A stretch of DNA of 64,000 bases. Origin: Orobanche coerulescens. Its lineage: Eukaryota > Streptophyta > Magnoliopsida > Lamiales > Orobanchaceae. The position numbers and the translations under genes were made by a program. The notes under the pieces are model-generated. The model worked only from the letters and a program-made list of their open reading frames with translations, did no database searches and had not been told where the DNA came from. The number at the start of each line of letters is the position of its first letter. The first letter of the stretch is position 1. Location: positions 140,188,858 through 140,252,857 of the forward strand of contig CM065812.1 in NCBI GenBank assembly GCA_033398695.1. Reading direction: 5' to 3'. Shown piece after piece: positions 22,336 through 33,407 of this stretch.

Positions 22336-25075
22336 GATTTTGGCATTTATGACCGTAGGTGATGATTGGTTATCCATTGTTTTCATTTTGGATCGATGAT
22401 GTTGTCCCCGAGTGTTTTGTCGTGTTCGTTCCGTGCGATTTCGGAAAATCGAGTCGTCGAATCATGGTGGTCGGGCACTGGCCGGACGAGTGGAGGCACT
22501 AGCCGGACGGGTGAAGGCACTGGCCAGGCGGGTGCGGCAGGAACCAGCGTAGCGCATGCTACGGCCGGGAGGCAGCGCACGCTATGGCCGGTTGGCTGCG
22601 CGCGCTAGTCGGCCGAGGCAGTAGGGCAGTCGGGTTTTGGACTAGGGTGGATCGGCAGGTAGCGCACGCTACTGTCAGGCACTGCGCACGTTACGACCGG
22701 CAGGTAGCGCGCGCTACGGCCGGAAGGCTGCGCATGCTACCTGGCCGAGTCAGTAGGGCAGTGAGGATTCTGGATTGCGGCCCGGGCCGATAGCGCACGC
22801 TAACTAGGCAGCCTAGCGCACGCTAGGCTGCACCAGTATAAATATGACCGAGTAGTCCTGTTTGCACTCATTTTTCATTTTCTCCCTTTCTCTTCCGCGG
22901 CTGGATCCTTTTGGAACTTGAAGGAATGTTGTTATACAACTAATCCACGAAGTTTTGGAGGTCATGTCATCGACTATTCACACCATAACATCCTTTAATC
23001 CAGCGAATCAACGTTAGTTTTCCTAAAATCCTAGTTTTGGGAAAATTGGGGGTTTGGGTTGATTTCGCCCGTTTGATCTGTGATAACTTATATTTGTGAC
23101 GTATTGATGATTATTAAGTCATATTATACCAATTTCCTTGTTGAACCATGGTTCGATTGTTAAATATTCTTCGTTTTGCTGAGTTCCTAATCGATGTCTT
23201 GAAGGTGTCCGGTGAAAATCCTTAGAGGGGGGTTTTGGGCGTTCTACGATTATTCTACCTCGTACGATCATTGACTATTGACGGTATGATGTTAGGGTCA
23301 GGTTCCTTGCGAAGAACTTGAGTCGGAACCCTTCCGTTCGCCGTTTCCCGATCGGTTATGTTACCGTCATTTCCGCCGGAGGGTTGTGGGCGTTCGAGGT
23401 TTCCTGGTTGAGCCATGTTCATCGGAGTGTCCGGTATCGACTATCGAGGCAAGTATCTTGCCCATACATTACATGTTTTGGTGGATATAATGGTTGTTAA
23501 TCAACAATATGTGCTAAACGAATTGTTTACAAGCATTTTTCTAAAGAATCGGTATATCTACAATCATGGTTTTATTAAAATAGGATTCTTGTGTTCGTGA
23601 ATTAATGTGCTTAATTGACTATGCGTTTTGGTGTCGAGTATATGATCACCTTATTTTCGAGTGATGCCATTATGTGTGATTTTGTTGTTGGTAAGTTAAA
23701 GTTTAATTATTTTGTTAAGATTTCGTGTGGAGTCATGCGGATGTGTGTGAATAGGTGAACTTGTGTGATATTGGTTGTGTCGTTTGGTGCTGTTTAGATG
23801 GTGTGCTTCTTTGTTAAATGTATAAGCTTTGGGTCGTGAGTGTGTGTTGGACATTTGGCCATTCTAGCAAAATACCTCGACTATATATATTGTGATTGAC
23901 TCTTGAGGATTTCGGTTTTGGAAATTGTGAATTGATGAGAGTTGTAAGTTTTTATCGGGTACTCTCACTCGGGGATTGACTCGACGGGGTTATACGGGGA
24001 CCTGGTGCCTTAGTGGCTGGACCGGGTCGCGAGAGTTACTTTGAGTGGGCATTCTCACTTGGGGTCGCTCGACGGGGAGCACATGGACTTGGTGGCCTTA
24101 CGGCGGGACCGGAGGCTGGAACGGGTCGCGAGAATTGCTTGAGTGTTTGTACTGTTGATTAATTATGATATGTCCGAAGTATCACAATGCTTGTTGCTCG
24201 GAGTCGAGAGACATTATATATCGAGTCTTGGTACTTGGCTAAAATGGCATAAAAATAATGTGTTATGTGTAATGTGTTGTTGGAAGTGAATTGAAGTTGA
24301 TGATCGGGTCGTGGACCCTGTGTTTTGTGATTGGAATGGTTGGGTCGTGGACCCTGTGTTTTGTGACTGGAATGGTTGGGTCGTGAACCCCATGTTCTGT
24401 TAATGGATTTGCATTTTGGAAAATGAAATTTGGGGCGTTGACCCTAAGAGGCTTTTGAAGAATTAATAAATTTATAATCGTAAATGTTTTCAAAACTCTC
24501 GAGATTTGGAAATGGTTCAAAGTGCTTTCTTGTTTTGGTTTCTACTTTCAAGGCTTGAACTATTTTGGATTCAACAAAATATCTCGGGAAGTCTTTTGTT
24601 GTATTCTCGGAATGTGTTATGTATGGCTCGTATTTGCACTTTATACTTGTACTAGCAAAACAGTGGAGTTTTGCTAACCCCCGAGTATTCGGGGGTGGAT
24701 GTCTGTTTTTGCATCCAGGTACATGCAGGTTTGTGAGCAAAACACAGGATCGGCGCGAAGGATGATGGAAGGCGAATGATACTAATCACACAAAGGCCAG
24801 TGTTGGATGCAGTCAATCGGAGTTTGTGTATGGTCTTTCTTCTGTCGTACTTTTGGTTTGTGAGTGTATTTTACCCTTGCCTGGGTATGAGTCGAGATAG
24901 AAATGTGCATTTTGACTTGTATGTTTGTGATGAAAGTCCAAGTTAGTATGTTGATTTGGTATTTTATCATGTCGGTATGTAATGAGTTGTGTTGTTTGGA
25001 TGTCTAGCCTGGTGGATTCTCACGGAGAGGGTCTGCGGCGTGTAATATTCCCGGTTTGAAATTGGGGGTGTTACA
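22336..25075 (+). repeat. Element A 3' LTR, second part
   Basis: Continuation of the LTR begun at 5562 (the 22331-22335 bases are the B TSD). TATA at 22837-22844, palindrome cluster about 22550-22825, end TGTTACA. It lacks one palindrome copy present in the 5' LTR near 245-267. The next bases, TAACT, are probably the A TSD; the matching left copy lies outside the window. Confidence 0.92.
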
Positions 25076-27565
25076 TAACTCGCCGACCTCTCTAGAATCT
25101 CAAAGGGCCCAATAAACCTGAGACTCAACTTTCCCTTCTTCCCAAAGTGGAAAACTCGCTTCGTTGGCGACACCTTTATCAAAACGTGGTCTCCCACCTC
25201 GAATTCTAAAGGTCGACGATGAATATCGGCATAGGATTTCTGTTGACTCTGAATAGCCAACATCCTCTCCCGAATCAATTCCACCTTCTTCCTCATCTCC
25301 AAGGCGATATCCCGTTCAGTTCTGACCAAATAGGATGCCTCGTTCCAACAAATCGACGATCAACATCGCCGCCCATAAAGAGCCTCACACGGTGCCATCT
25401 GAGGATGAAAATAAGTACTCAGGCGCAACCGAGTACCCAATGCCTTATGTACCGCCTGCTAAAAATGCAATACAAAACGGCCATCATGATCCGAAATAAT
25501 AGACTTCAGAGTACCGTGAAGTCTCACAATCTGCATAATAAATACATGAGCTAGCTTTTCCAGACCCCAAGTATCCTTGATGCCCAGAAACTGTGCCGAC
25601 TTGGTCAGACGATCAATAATCTTGCAAACCATATTCATACCATACTTCGACCTCGGAAAGCTCGTGATGAAGTCCATTGAAATATCTTCCCATTTCCATT
25701 CCAGAACGGGAAGCGACTGCAACAACCCAGCTGGTCGCTGACGCTCGATTTTGACCTGCTGACAAGTCAAATATTTGGCTACAAATCATGTGACCTCCTC
25801 CTTCGTATCGTTCTACCAAAAGTTCCTCCTTAGGTCCTTGTACATCTTACTCGAACCAGGATGAACCGAGTAAGGCGTAGCATGGGCCTCACGCAAAATA
25901 CTCTGCCTTAATTCCAAGTCATTCGGTACATGAAGCCGACTCTGGAATCTCAACACACCATCCTCGTGAATAACAAATCCGGAATACTTCTCCTTAAGAA
26001 CATTATCTCGAATTTGAATAATCATCGGATCCTCCAACTACTTCAGTTTAATTTCATCAATCAGCGATGCTGAAATATCCAAAGCACAAAGTTGCCCGAC
26101 AACTTCTGGCAAAAAAATATCAATACCCAACTCGATCAAATCACGATGAAGCTCATATTGAGACGTAAGTATCTCAAGCATCCGCAACGTAACCGGTTTC
26201 CGAATCAAGGCGTCTGCCATGACGTTCGCCTTGCCCGGATGATAAAGGATTTTGAGGTCATAATCCTTAATCAATTCCAACCACCTCCTCTGCCTCACAT
26301 TCAACTCCCATTGAGTGAATATGTACTTCAGACTTTTACGATCGGTAAAAACCTGACATGCAGAGCCAAAGAGATAATGACGCCAAATCTTGAGCGCAAA
26401 AACAACTGCCGCTAACTCTAAATCATGAGTAGGGTAGTTGAGCTCATACGGCCTTAACTGCCTGGATGCATACGCAATTGTCTTGTCGTGATGCATCAGC
26501 ACGCACCCAAGACCCTGAACTGAAGCATCGCTATAAACAGCAAAACCCTCGTCGCCACACGGCAACGCTAGAATCGAGGCTGAAGTCAAACGCCTCTTCA
26601 ACTCCTCAAAACTCGACTGTCTTTCATCATTCTAGATGAACTTCTCAAATTCCTGAAGCAACTGTGTAAGTGGCCGAGCTAGTTTCGGGAACCCCTCGAC
26701 GAACCTACGATAGTAGCCAGCCAAACCCAAGAAACTACGGACCTCCTTCACATTCTTAGGTAGTGCCCAATCCAGCACTACCTCAATCTTCTGTGGATCC
26801 ACACGGACCCCCTCGGCTGAAATCATGTGACCCAGAAACATCACTTCCTTCATCCAGAAATCACATTTCGAGAACTTCGCATAGAGTCGCACGGTCCTCA
26901 AAATGTCTAACACCACACGCAGATGATGCGCATGCTCCTCGCCATTCTTCGAATAGATATGGATATCGTCAATAAAGACGACGACACACTTATCCAAATA
27001 CTCGATGAAAACCTTATTCATCAATTGCATGAACACCGTCGGGGCGTTAGTTAGCCCGAAGGGCATAACCACAAACTCATAATGTTTGTATCTCATCCGA
27101 AAAGCTGTTTTCGGGACATCAGAATCCTTCACCTGAAGCTGAGAATACCCCGATCTCAAGTCGATCTTTGAGAATACCGCAGCTCCCTGCAACTGATCAA
27201 ACAAGTCATCTATCCTTGGCAAGGGATAATTGCTCTTGATGGTCACCTTGTTCAGCTCGCGATAGTCGATACATAAACGCAGTGAACCATCCTTCTTCCG
27301 CACAAACAGAACCGGTGCACCCCAAGGAGAAACGCTCAGTCGAATATACCCTGATTCAAAAAGCTCACTCAACTGCTTCTTAAACTCGGCCATCTATAAA
27401 TATGCCATAAGATACGTTGCTTTCGAAATTAGAGCTGCACCCGGCTTTAACTCGATAGTGAACTCAACCTCACAGTCCAGTAGCAACATCGGTAACTCAT
27501 CAGGAAAGACATCAGGGAACTCACGAATGACTGGAATTAATGAAAACTCGACCCCAACATCGGTG
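25076..27565 (-). pseudogene. pol of element E (RT, RNase H, integrase), interrupted by element A
   Basis: Tekay/Del-type polyprotein remnant on the minus strand. RT 27393-26632 keeps [10 protein letters not shown] (catalytic Asp pair) and KIDLRSGY. RNase H 26601-26038 keeps YSDAS and DLELAAV. Integrase (about 26037-25076) keeps the zinc-finger part and the first two catalytic Asp regions (SMDFIT, SDHDGRF). A deletion near 25398 joins FHPQ to MAPCEALYGR and removes the segment with the catalytic Glu. Protease is missing: a second deletion near 27560 joins the gag tail to the RT leader. Stops replace Trp (26632, about 25817) and Gln (26038). The frame ends at RFIGPFEILER, where element A is inserted, so the chromodomain end lies outside the window. 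Confidence 0.88.
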
Positions 27566-27569
27566 GAGA

Positions 27570-28700
27570 AAATGACCCCTGGTTCACACTCGGCTCCTTA
27601 GGTGCTGGAAAAGAAGCCTGGGCACCAAAAGTCTACCCTAAATGCTCACAAAAAGAAGACTTGTGGCCCGACTGACCACAAGTATAAAAAGTCAACGGCG
27701 GACGAGGACACTCCCGGTTCCTATGGCCTGACTTGCCACAATTAAAACACCGGACATCACGAGTGGAGGCACTGGTAGTACCCCGAAAGCCCCCAGAAGA
27801 ACGAGCCGAACCGCCTGTAGGAAAATTAGCAGACTGAGACTTTTGTTGAACTCCGCTCTTGTGACCCGAAAAGTTACTGATGGATTTCTGTTTCTTACTT
27901 TCTTGAGCCGCCTCACTGGCCGTCAAGGACATATCATAAGCAAGAGCTCTACTCTGATAGTCCTTTAAGGTGGTGCAGGCGAATCCGTACATGTAATCAT
28001 GAATCCTCGATTTCATTCGCCTCGAGAAGTGGCAAATCTTGTCATCCTCCTCCTTAACCTGGGCCTTCACGTAGCCCAATTCCCGGTTGAAATCTGCAAT
28101 GGCTTGAGAACCCAGAATATCTCGAGGTTGAGCATCATAAAAAGCATGAATCCGTGCCTGAACCGACCACGGATAGTACTCCGCTTCCATAAGGTCTCTG
28201 AACTCGGCCCAAGAAGCAACATGATCCTGAGGTCCGACAACCTCCCACCAATCAGTAGGATCCCCAGTGAGAAAATACTGGGCGATTGGGACCTTGCGAT
28301 CCTCGGGATAGTTTGTGGCAACAAAGACCTTGGACATCTATTTGATCCACCCCTACCATCCAATCGGGTCTGAAGCCCCAGAAAACTGAGAAGGATACAT
28401 CTTGATGACATCCTGAAGCCAACGATTCACCCCGGCGCGAGCAGCATGATCCGGAGTCGGGTTTTGAACTGCCTGGGCTGTCGCAGCCATTTGGTTCACC
28501 ATCTGTTGCATTATAGCTGCAACACCAGGGTCGGCGCCATTACCGGCTGCGCCATATTGAGTAGCATTATGGCTCTAACGGCCATCAGTACTACCGGATC
28601 CAGAAAAGTGTGACATGGCCGCCCCACTAGCTGCCCCATGTCCCCGGCTGCATCCCCGACCATGGTCACGACCTCTACCCCGGCCTCTCCCAGCATCCAT
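27570..28700 (-). pseudogene. gag of element E
   Basis: ATG at 28700 begins MDAGRGRGRD, matching the D gag start. The capsid part is open from 28337 to 27633 (WLQDVIK upstream; DPTDWWEVV, WAEFRDLMEAEY, RRMKSRIHDYMYGF). Two zinc knuckles follow: CFNCGKSGHRNREC is intact. The second, FYTCGQSGHKSSFC, has lost its first Cys (TGT to TTT). Several stops lie in the N-terminal 120 codons. Confidence 0.82.
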
Positions 28701-28937
28701 ACTGGAGATAAGAGGTAGCAAAAGCAACTCGATGATAAGTACACGAGAAAACAATCACAGTACAAGAAACGGAAGTACGACATGAGAAAGCAAAAGAATC
28801 GAGTAAGGAAAACTTACGAACACTAGGAGTATTGAGACGCTGGCGGCGTGATGATGATGTGCAAAATAAAACACAGCTAAACCCAAATAACCGACAAGCC
28901 CAGGTATCCATAAATCTAGTTCCATGATACCATTTTC

Positions 28938-29943
28938 TGTAACACCCCCAAGATATTCAGGGTATATTACAGTACTGTGGACCCCTATGTGGGATCCACT
29001 AGCCTAAATAAATAATACCGCTCGTCTAACCATCCCGATTAGCGAGAAACACACACAATACCACAACAATAATTAAATGAAATCACCCGATACAACCGGT
29101 AAACAGGACATCACTCAAATTCACAAATACGATTTAACATACAAAACATATCCCAATTCAAAAGTGCCTAAGTACTCGCGAGTACTGTCTATAAGTTCAC
29201 AATTTTGGAAAACAAACACATCAAAATGGACAACAGAAATAAAGGGACTCCATTGCACACGTCAACATCCCCGGCCAGCATCCTCGTACTGCTCCAATGC
29301 CCGCTCGACCGGCTGAACGCCACCTGAAATTAATAACAAGAATTTCCCCAAAACAGGTCCCTAAAGGGGTTAGCAATTACGCTAGCACAAGTAATCAAGG
29401 CAAAGCATTCGTTTACACATTTCATAGTACATGCATCAAGTCATTTCAAAATCCAAAACCAGACATGTCTTTTCTGGAAACAAACAGTCAAATAATCAAT
29501 TTACCTTGGACCGGGGCGAAACCACTGGTCCTATTCGAGGCCTCTAAGGACCCTCCCAAACTGACCATAATCATAAAACAAATCACGCACAGGCATCGCC
29601 TAGGATCGGGCCGAAACCACTGATCCCATTCGAGGACTCTAAGGACCTTCCCGAACTGGCGAGCGAACAAGCTCTTGAATCCGGAGTGATGTCACAGATT
29701 CCCCCGAGGCCCCTTCGGACCCTCCCGGAGTGAGCGAAACGCACACATAATATACATCACCATTTCATGTTAAGCATAAAGGTTTCCAAGAATACTTGCC
29801 TTGAGTAATTAACGACGAAACGGACGGAATGGAGAAACAACCACGATCGCTAGAAACCGACGAACCCCAACCTAACGATTGGAAGAATACAATCACAACT
29901 ATTTCTAAACAATTACGGAAATAGAATACACCCGGAAACCCAC
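28938..29943 (-). repeat. Element E 5' LTR, partial
   Basis: The minus-strand LTR end (TGTAACACCCCC on the plus strand) with the primer site region just inside, at about 28922-28933, where TGGTATCA continues TGGAAC rather than GAGC. Two direct repeats of about 85 bases lie near 29505-29660, and an acceptor-like ATTTCAG at 29324. The TATA part is missing because element H begins at 29944. Confidence 0.8.
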
Positions 29944-31335
29944 TGTTGTTGGATTCTTTAATCTAATACTTGCAAGCGCACGATTCGTTCGATGTATATA
30001 TGCGTTGCAAGGTCGATTCCACAGGGAGGACTATGATAGTGAAGTAAAAATATTCCTATCGTTTTAAACTAAATAATATTAAATTCTAACCTAGTCCCAA
30101 ATAATTTGATTTTTGAATGGATATAATAATTGCAACAAATAACAGTAATTTTTGAGTAGATTTTAGATAAATTGATTTTAAATAAATTACTAGGGTTTAG
30201 AATCCACCAATGTCTATTTATTATTTATTTTATATTTTAATTCCATGAAATTTAGGGAATAGATTCTGAAATCAATCTCACTATTTTACTATATATTAAA
30301 CAATAAGTATAAAAATAATTCAAATATAGATTTTCCTTAGTTTAAAAAATGTAATTTCTAAGCATTATATGTATCCAATTTAATGGAAAGCAAATAATTA
30401 AAGAAATTAACTAATATCAATAATCACAAAGCAATGGGAAATTTATAACTATAAAAAATACGTGATATAATTGATGAAATAATATTCCCCTATTGAAGCA
30501 AAAATCATAAGCGTTAAAATAATTTATTTGGAATTATTATATAAATATTAATAATAATATAGACATGGTTTCATCATAACCCCAGTAAAATCAAATTACT
30601 CACTCATAATAACAACACAAATAAATAAATATTTCATAATATTATTACTCAAATATAATTTTATTACACAATATTTTTATTTCTCACTTGACCTCCCGCA
30701 TTTTTTTTCTGGCCGTTCTTTTTTTTTGGCGTTTATTTATATTTCTTTTTTATTCGATTCAATACTCCAATGTACTTCACACCCTTTTAGTTTCAACGAA
30801 AGCTCTTGATCTCCACAATACTCTTATGAACATCGGTCCCTATTTGTCACACATCTAGTTCAAAATTAAATCTTTGACCAGAGGGTGCAAATGGATGAGT
30901 CATCAACAAGAATGGATAATGGCTAAAGTAATGTGCTTGATCAAAGAAATAGGCTAAGACTCAATTGGGCTTCTAAGGATAAAATGTAATGGGTGGGAAA
31001 TATATGCCAACAAGGGGTTAATCCTAATTGCCTTTATCATCTTAATGCAAGAGTTTATGAATGTAGTCTCGAAATGTATAAATGAGCAAGTTCTAGAATA
31101 AACACAATATGTTTGACCACACAAAAAAAAAAATAGAGTGTATATAAAAGGATTGCTCTAAGTCTCAAAACTCACAAAAAGGGTGTTGTGTACTGAATCT
31201 CATACACCTTTATCCAAATCCATTATCAAAACCAGTGAAACATCCCAAAAATTATTTTTTCACTAACGTTTTCTCAAGAAAATGGTGCCGTGATTTTCAA
31301 CCTCTTTTTTTTATTATATATATATATAAGAGAGA
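29944..31335 (-). repeat. Element H 3' LTR (right boundary approximate)
   Basis: Begins TGTTGTTGGATTC with the phrase CTTGCAAGCGCACGATTCG and GATTCCACAGGGAGGAC, which resembles the end of Athila-type LTRs read on the minus strand. The rest is AT-rich with no supported gene. The upper limit is set only by the polypurine tract at 31342-31353; I could not identify a paired 5' copy in the window. Confidence 0.5.
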
Positions 31336-31492
31336 GAGAGACCTTCCCCCACACTTAATGATAAACAATATCCTTATTGTGTAAAAAGAACAATGGAGTA
31401 AGGGTTTAAAGAAGGCTTCCATGTTTATGAAAAATGACGCTTCGCTCAAGCATTTATTGGACATGCAAGAAATAAGTGTGGCAAAACAACAA

Positions 31493-31544
<52 letters not shown>

Positions 31545-31784
31545 CGGAAGTATAACACAAACAACCTGGATGTGCTTCAAGAGAGTCCGAACAGTCGCCT
31601 TACGCTGCCATCAATGCTTTTATTAAAAACAAACGAGAAAAAGTACAGTAATAGAAATAACAATACATAAATCATGGATAGATGCGCGTCAAGAGGTCGA
31701 AAAGAAACTCCTTAAACTGCCATCATTTTCATGATTTTTACACCTGCTAAGAAATACAAACAACAAGAGGAATGAAGTCGGATA
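31336..31784 (-). other. Element H 3' noncoding part: polypurine tract, AT microsatellite, short repeat pair
   Basis: On the minus strand TGTGGGGGAAGG (31342-31353) is a good polypurine tract next to a (GA)n run. A TA microsatellite of about 47 bases lies at 31496-31542. Two diverged direct repeats of about 55 bases, both with TCAAGAG and CTGCCATCA on the plus strand, lie at about 31566-31622 and 31674-31730. Confidence 0.6.
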
Positions 31785-32429
31785 TCAGAGGGAAAGGAAT
31801 GCGTCAATTTTGCATTTCCGCACAGCGAAATCTTCCATCCAAACAATATTAGCTAGAGCTGGATCTGGTTCACGAACAAATGCAATAAGTTTTTTGATCA
31901 ACTCTTATGGTGTTGTTGCAACGATTATGATTCGTTTAGCACACTCAAAAATAGAACCTTTTTCAGAAGAGTAGTTGATGAAAGATAGTAAACCATTGAC
32001 ATTTAGCAGACCTATTGGTTTCTTATGAACATTTAGCTGGACTCTCGTAACCACATGAAAAAGTTCCTCAAGAGTGCCAAAACCACCGGGAAGAGTGATA
32101 AAGGTATCATCATTATTTGTCATATGAGTTATGCGGTCTTGCATATTCATAGCTCTGAACTCATCTCCAATGGTAGCTCCGGTGATTTTACTTTCAGCCA
32201 GAGGTTTTGGAATGATTATCAACACTTTTACTCCTTCCATATAGACAGAAGCAGCAGCACGTCCCATTAATCCTAGACTTCCTGCTCCGTAAACTATATG
32301 AATACATTTTTCTCCTACGGTACGACCCAAGTCGTGGGCTGCTTCAGTAAAGCAAGCCTCTTTCCCATGACTAGCTCCACCAAAAATGTAGATGGAGATA
32401 AATCTTTTTGCGGAAGATGATGATTCCAT
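31785..32429 (-). pseudogene. LOG-like: LOG-like gene (cytokinin riboside 5'-monophosphate phosphoribohydrolase) inside Athila element H
   Basis: LOG enzymes release active cytokinin free bases from their nucleotides in the cytosol. This frame starts at ATG 32429 and is intronless, whereas plant LOG genes normally have several introns. It contains the family signature PGGFGTLEE (residues 114-122) with the catalytic-type Arg (99) and Glu (122), plus IVYGAGSLGLMG, KITGATIGDE and KKPIGLLNV. A TAA stops it after ATTP (residue 174). Reading on in frame gives ELIKKLIAF...MEDFA to a TGA at 31785, for about 214 codons, the usual LOG length, so the stop is a nonsense change (probably CAA/CAG to TAA). 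FGGAS replaces the usual FCGSS, YGAGS replaces YGGGS, and about four residues are missing after NVNG. It lies on the element's strand between integrase and polypurine tract with no visible insertion boundary. Residual activity is doubtful. Confidence 0.85.
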
Positions 32430-32514
32430 TTTTTTGAAAAAGAAAATTATTTAGAGAGAAAAGGAAAAAAAAATACAAGTTTGAGGGATGTAGAAAAGAA
32501 ACAACTGCAATGTT

Positions 32515-32522
32515 TATTTATA
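32515..32522 (-). promoter_or_regulatory. TATA box upstream of the LOG-like frame
   Basis: On the minus strand CATCTATAAATAAAC, about 90 bases before the ATG, followed by a CT-rich leader. It would allow transcription independent of the LTR. Confidence 0.5.
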
Positions 32523-32742
32523 GATGTAAAATAAAGTAAAAAGATTTATTAAATCTGTGACCGCGTTAATTACGCTTCAACTACTCAATACAATAATGAA
32601 TCCATTTATTGCGTATCACATTTTTTATTCGGAAAATCTAAAAAACGATAAAAAGTAAAGATACTCACGTGTATGTACAGTAGTTGTGATTGTGGCTCAC
32701 ATCTTCCTCTGATTTTACATTCAAAAATGGCTTAAACGCCTT

Positions 32743-33276
32743 CTATGAGTCGGGGAGAAGCTTCGCATCCAATTTTCTTATAAATTGGCAAACATGGTGT
32801 TTTAACATCAGATTCCCAAGACGTTGTTCATATTCTGGTTTGATTTTATTCCACAAACACCGAATCCCATAATGTACGAGTCCACTAGGATGCGTGTCAA
32901 GAGAAATTTCGATATCATATAAATTCTCCTTATTCATACCATCCTTGATGAACTGAATTTTATCTTCTCTGTTTGTGGAAGGAATTCCTAAAGATCGACA
33001 TCTTGAATCACAGTTCCACCTAGCACATTTGTAGAAAATAGCCATTTTCTTTGCTCGTCGTTTCTTGGCATATGAACTTTTTCAAAGCCCTGGTAAAAAT
33101 CTAGTTGGTGTTTCCGTGAATTCACCTGCTATTCTCACTTTGGCTTCAATAATGAATCGAATATCAAAAGGTATGTTGTTATTCATAAGCAACCTCGTCC
33201 TTTCAAGTCTGGTTTGGTAAAGTTTCACGATTACTTTTTTGCTAAGAAAGGAAAATCTTTTTTCAATTGTTTTCAA
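32743..33276 (-). pseudogene. Unknown frame between integrase and LOG in element H
   Basis: One reading frame of about 177 codons with a single in-frame TGA at 33082-33084. The first part begins MKTIEKRFSFLSKK. After the TGA comes a basic stretch (KKRRAKK) and MAIFYKCARWNCDSRCR, with three closely spaced Cys, then IEISLDTHPSGLVHYGIRCL. I do not recognise the family. The position corresponds to the env-like or extra-ORF slot of Athila elements, but no membrane segment is evident. Confidence 0.5.
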
Positions 33277-33407
33277 AGTTTGTTCGATAATTAAAAATAA
33301 AAAAAAACTATCTACAAAATCAGTTGTTGTGGGAAACTGAAAAATTCGACTTTAATAGCCATGGAGTATCGTTATCTGCCACTTGACCGGACAAACACAA
33401 TGTAGTA

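Noticed and set aside
31297..31560. Frame encoding a Tyr-Ile repeat protein
   Set aside because: It is the translation of the TA microsatellite.
31905..32429. LOG-like frame as a normal resident host gene
   Set aside because: It lies without a border between Athila integrase and polypurine tract, has no introns and has a nonsense codon; a free-standing gene is possible but less likely.
33082..33084. Selenocysteine or readthrough at the TGA in the unknown H frame
   Set aside because: Higher plants lack selenoproteins and no readthrough context was recognised; other stops in H indicate ordinary decay.
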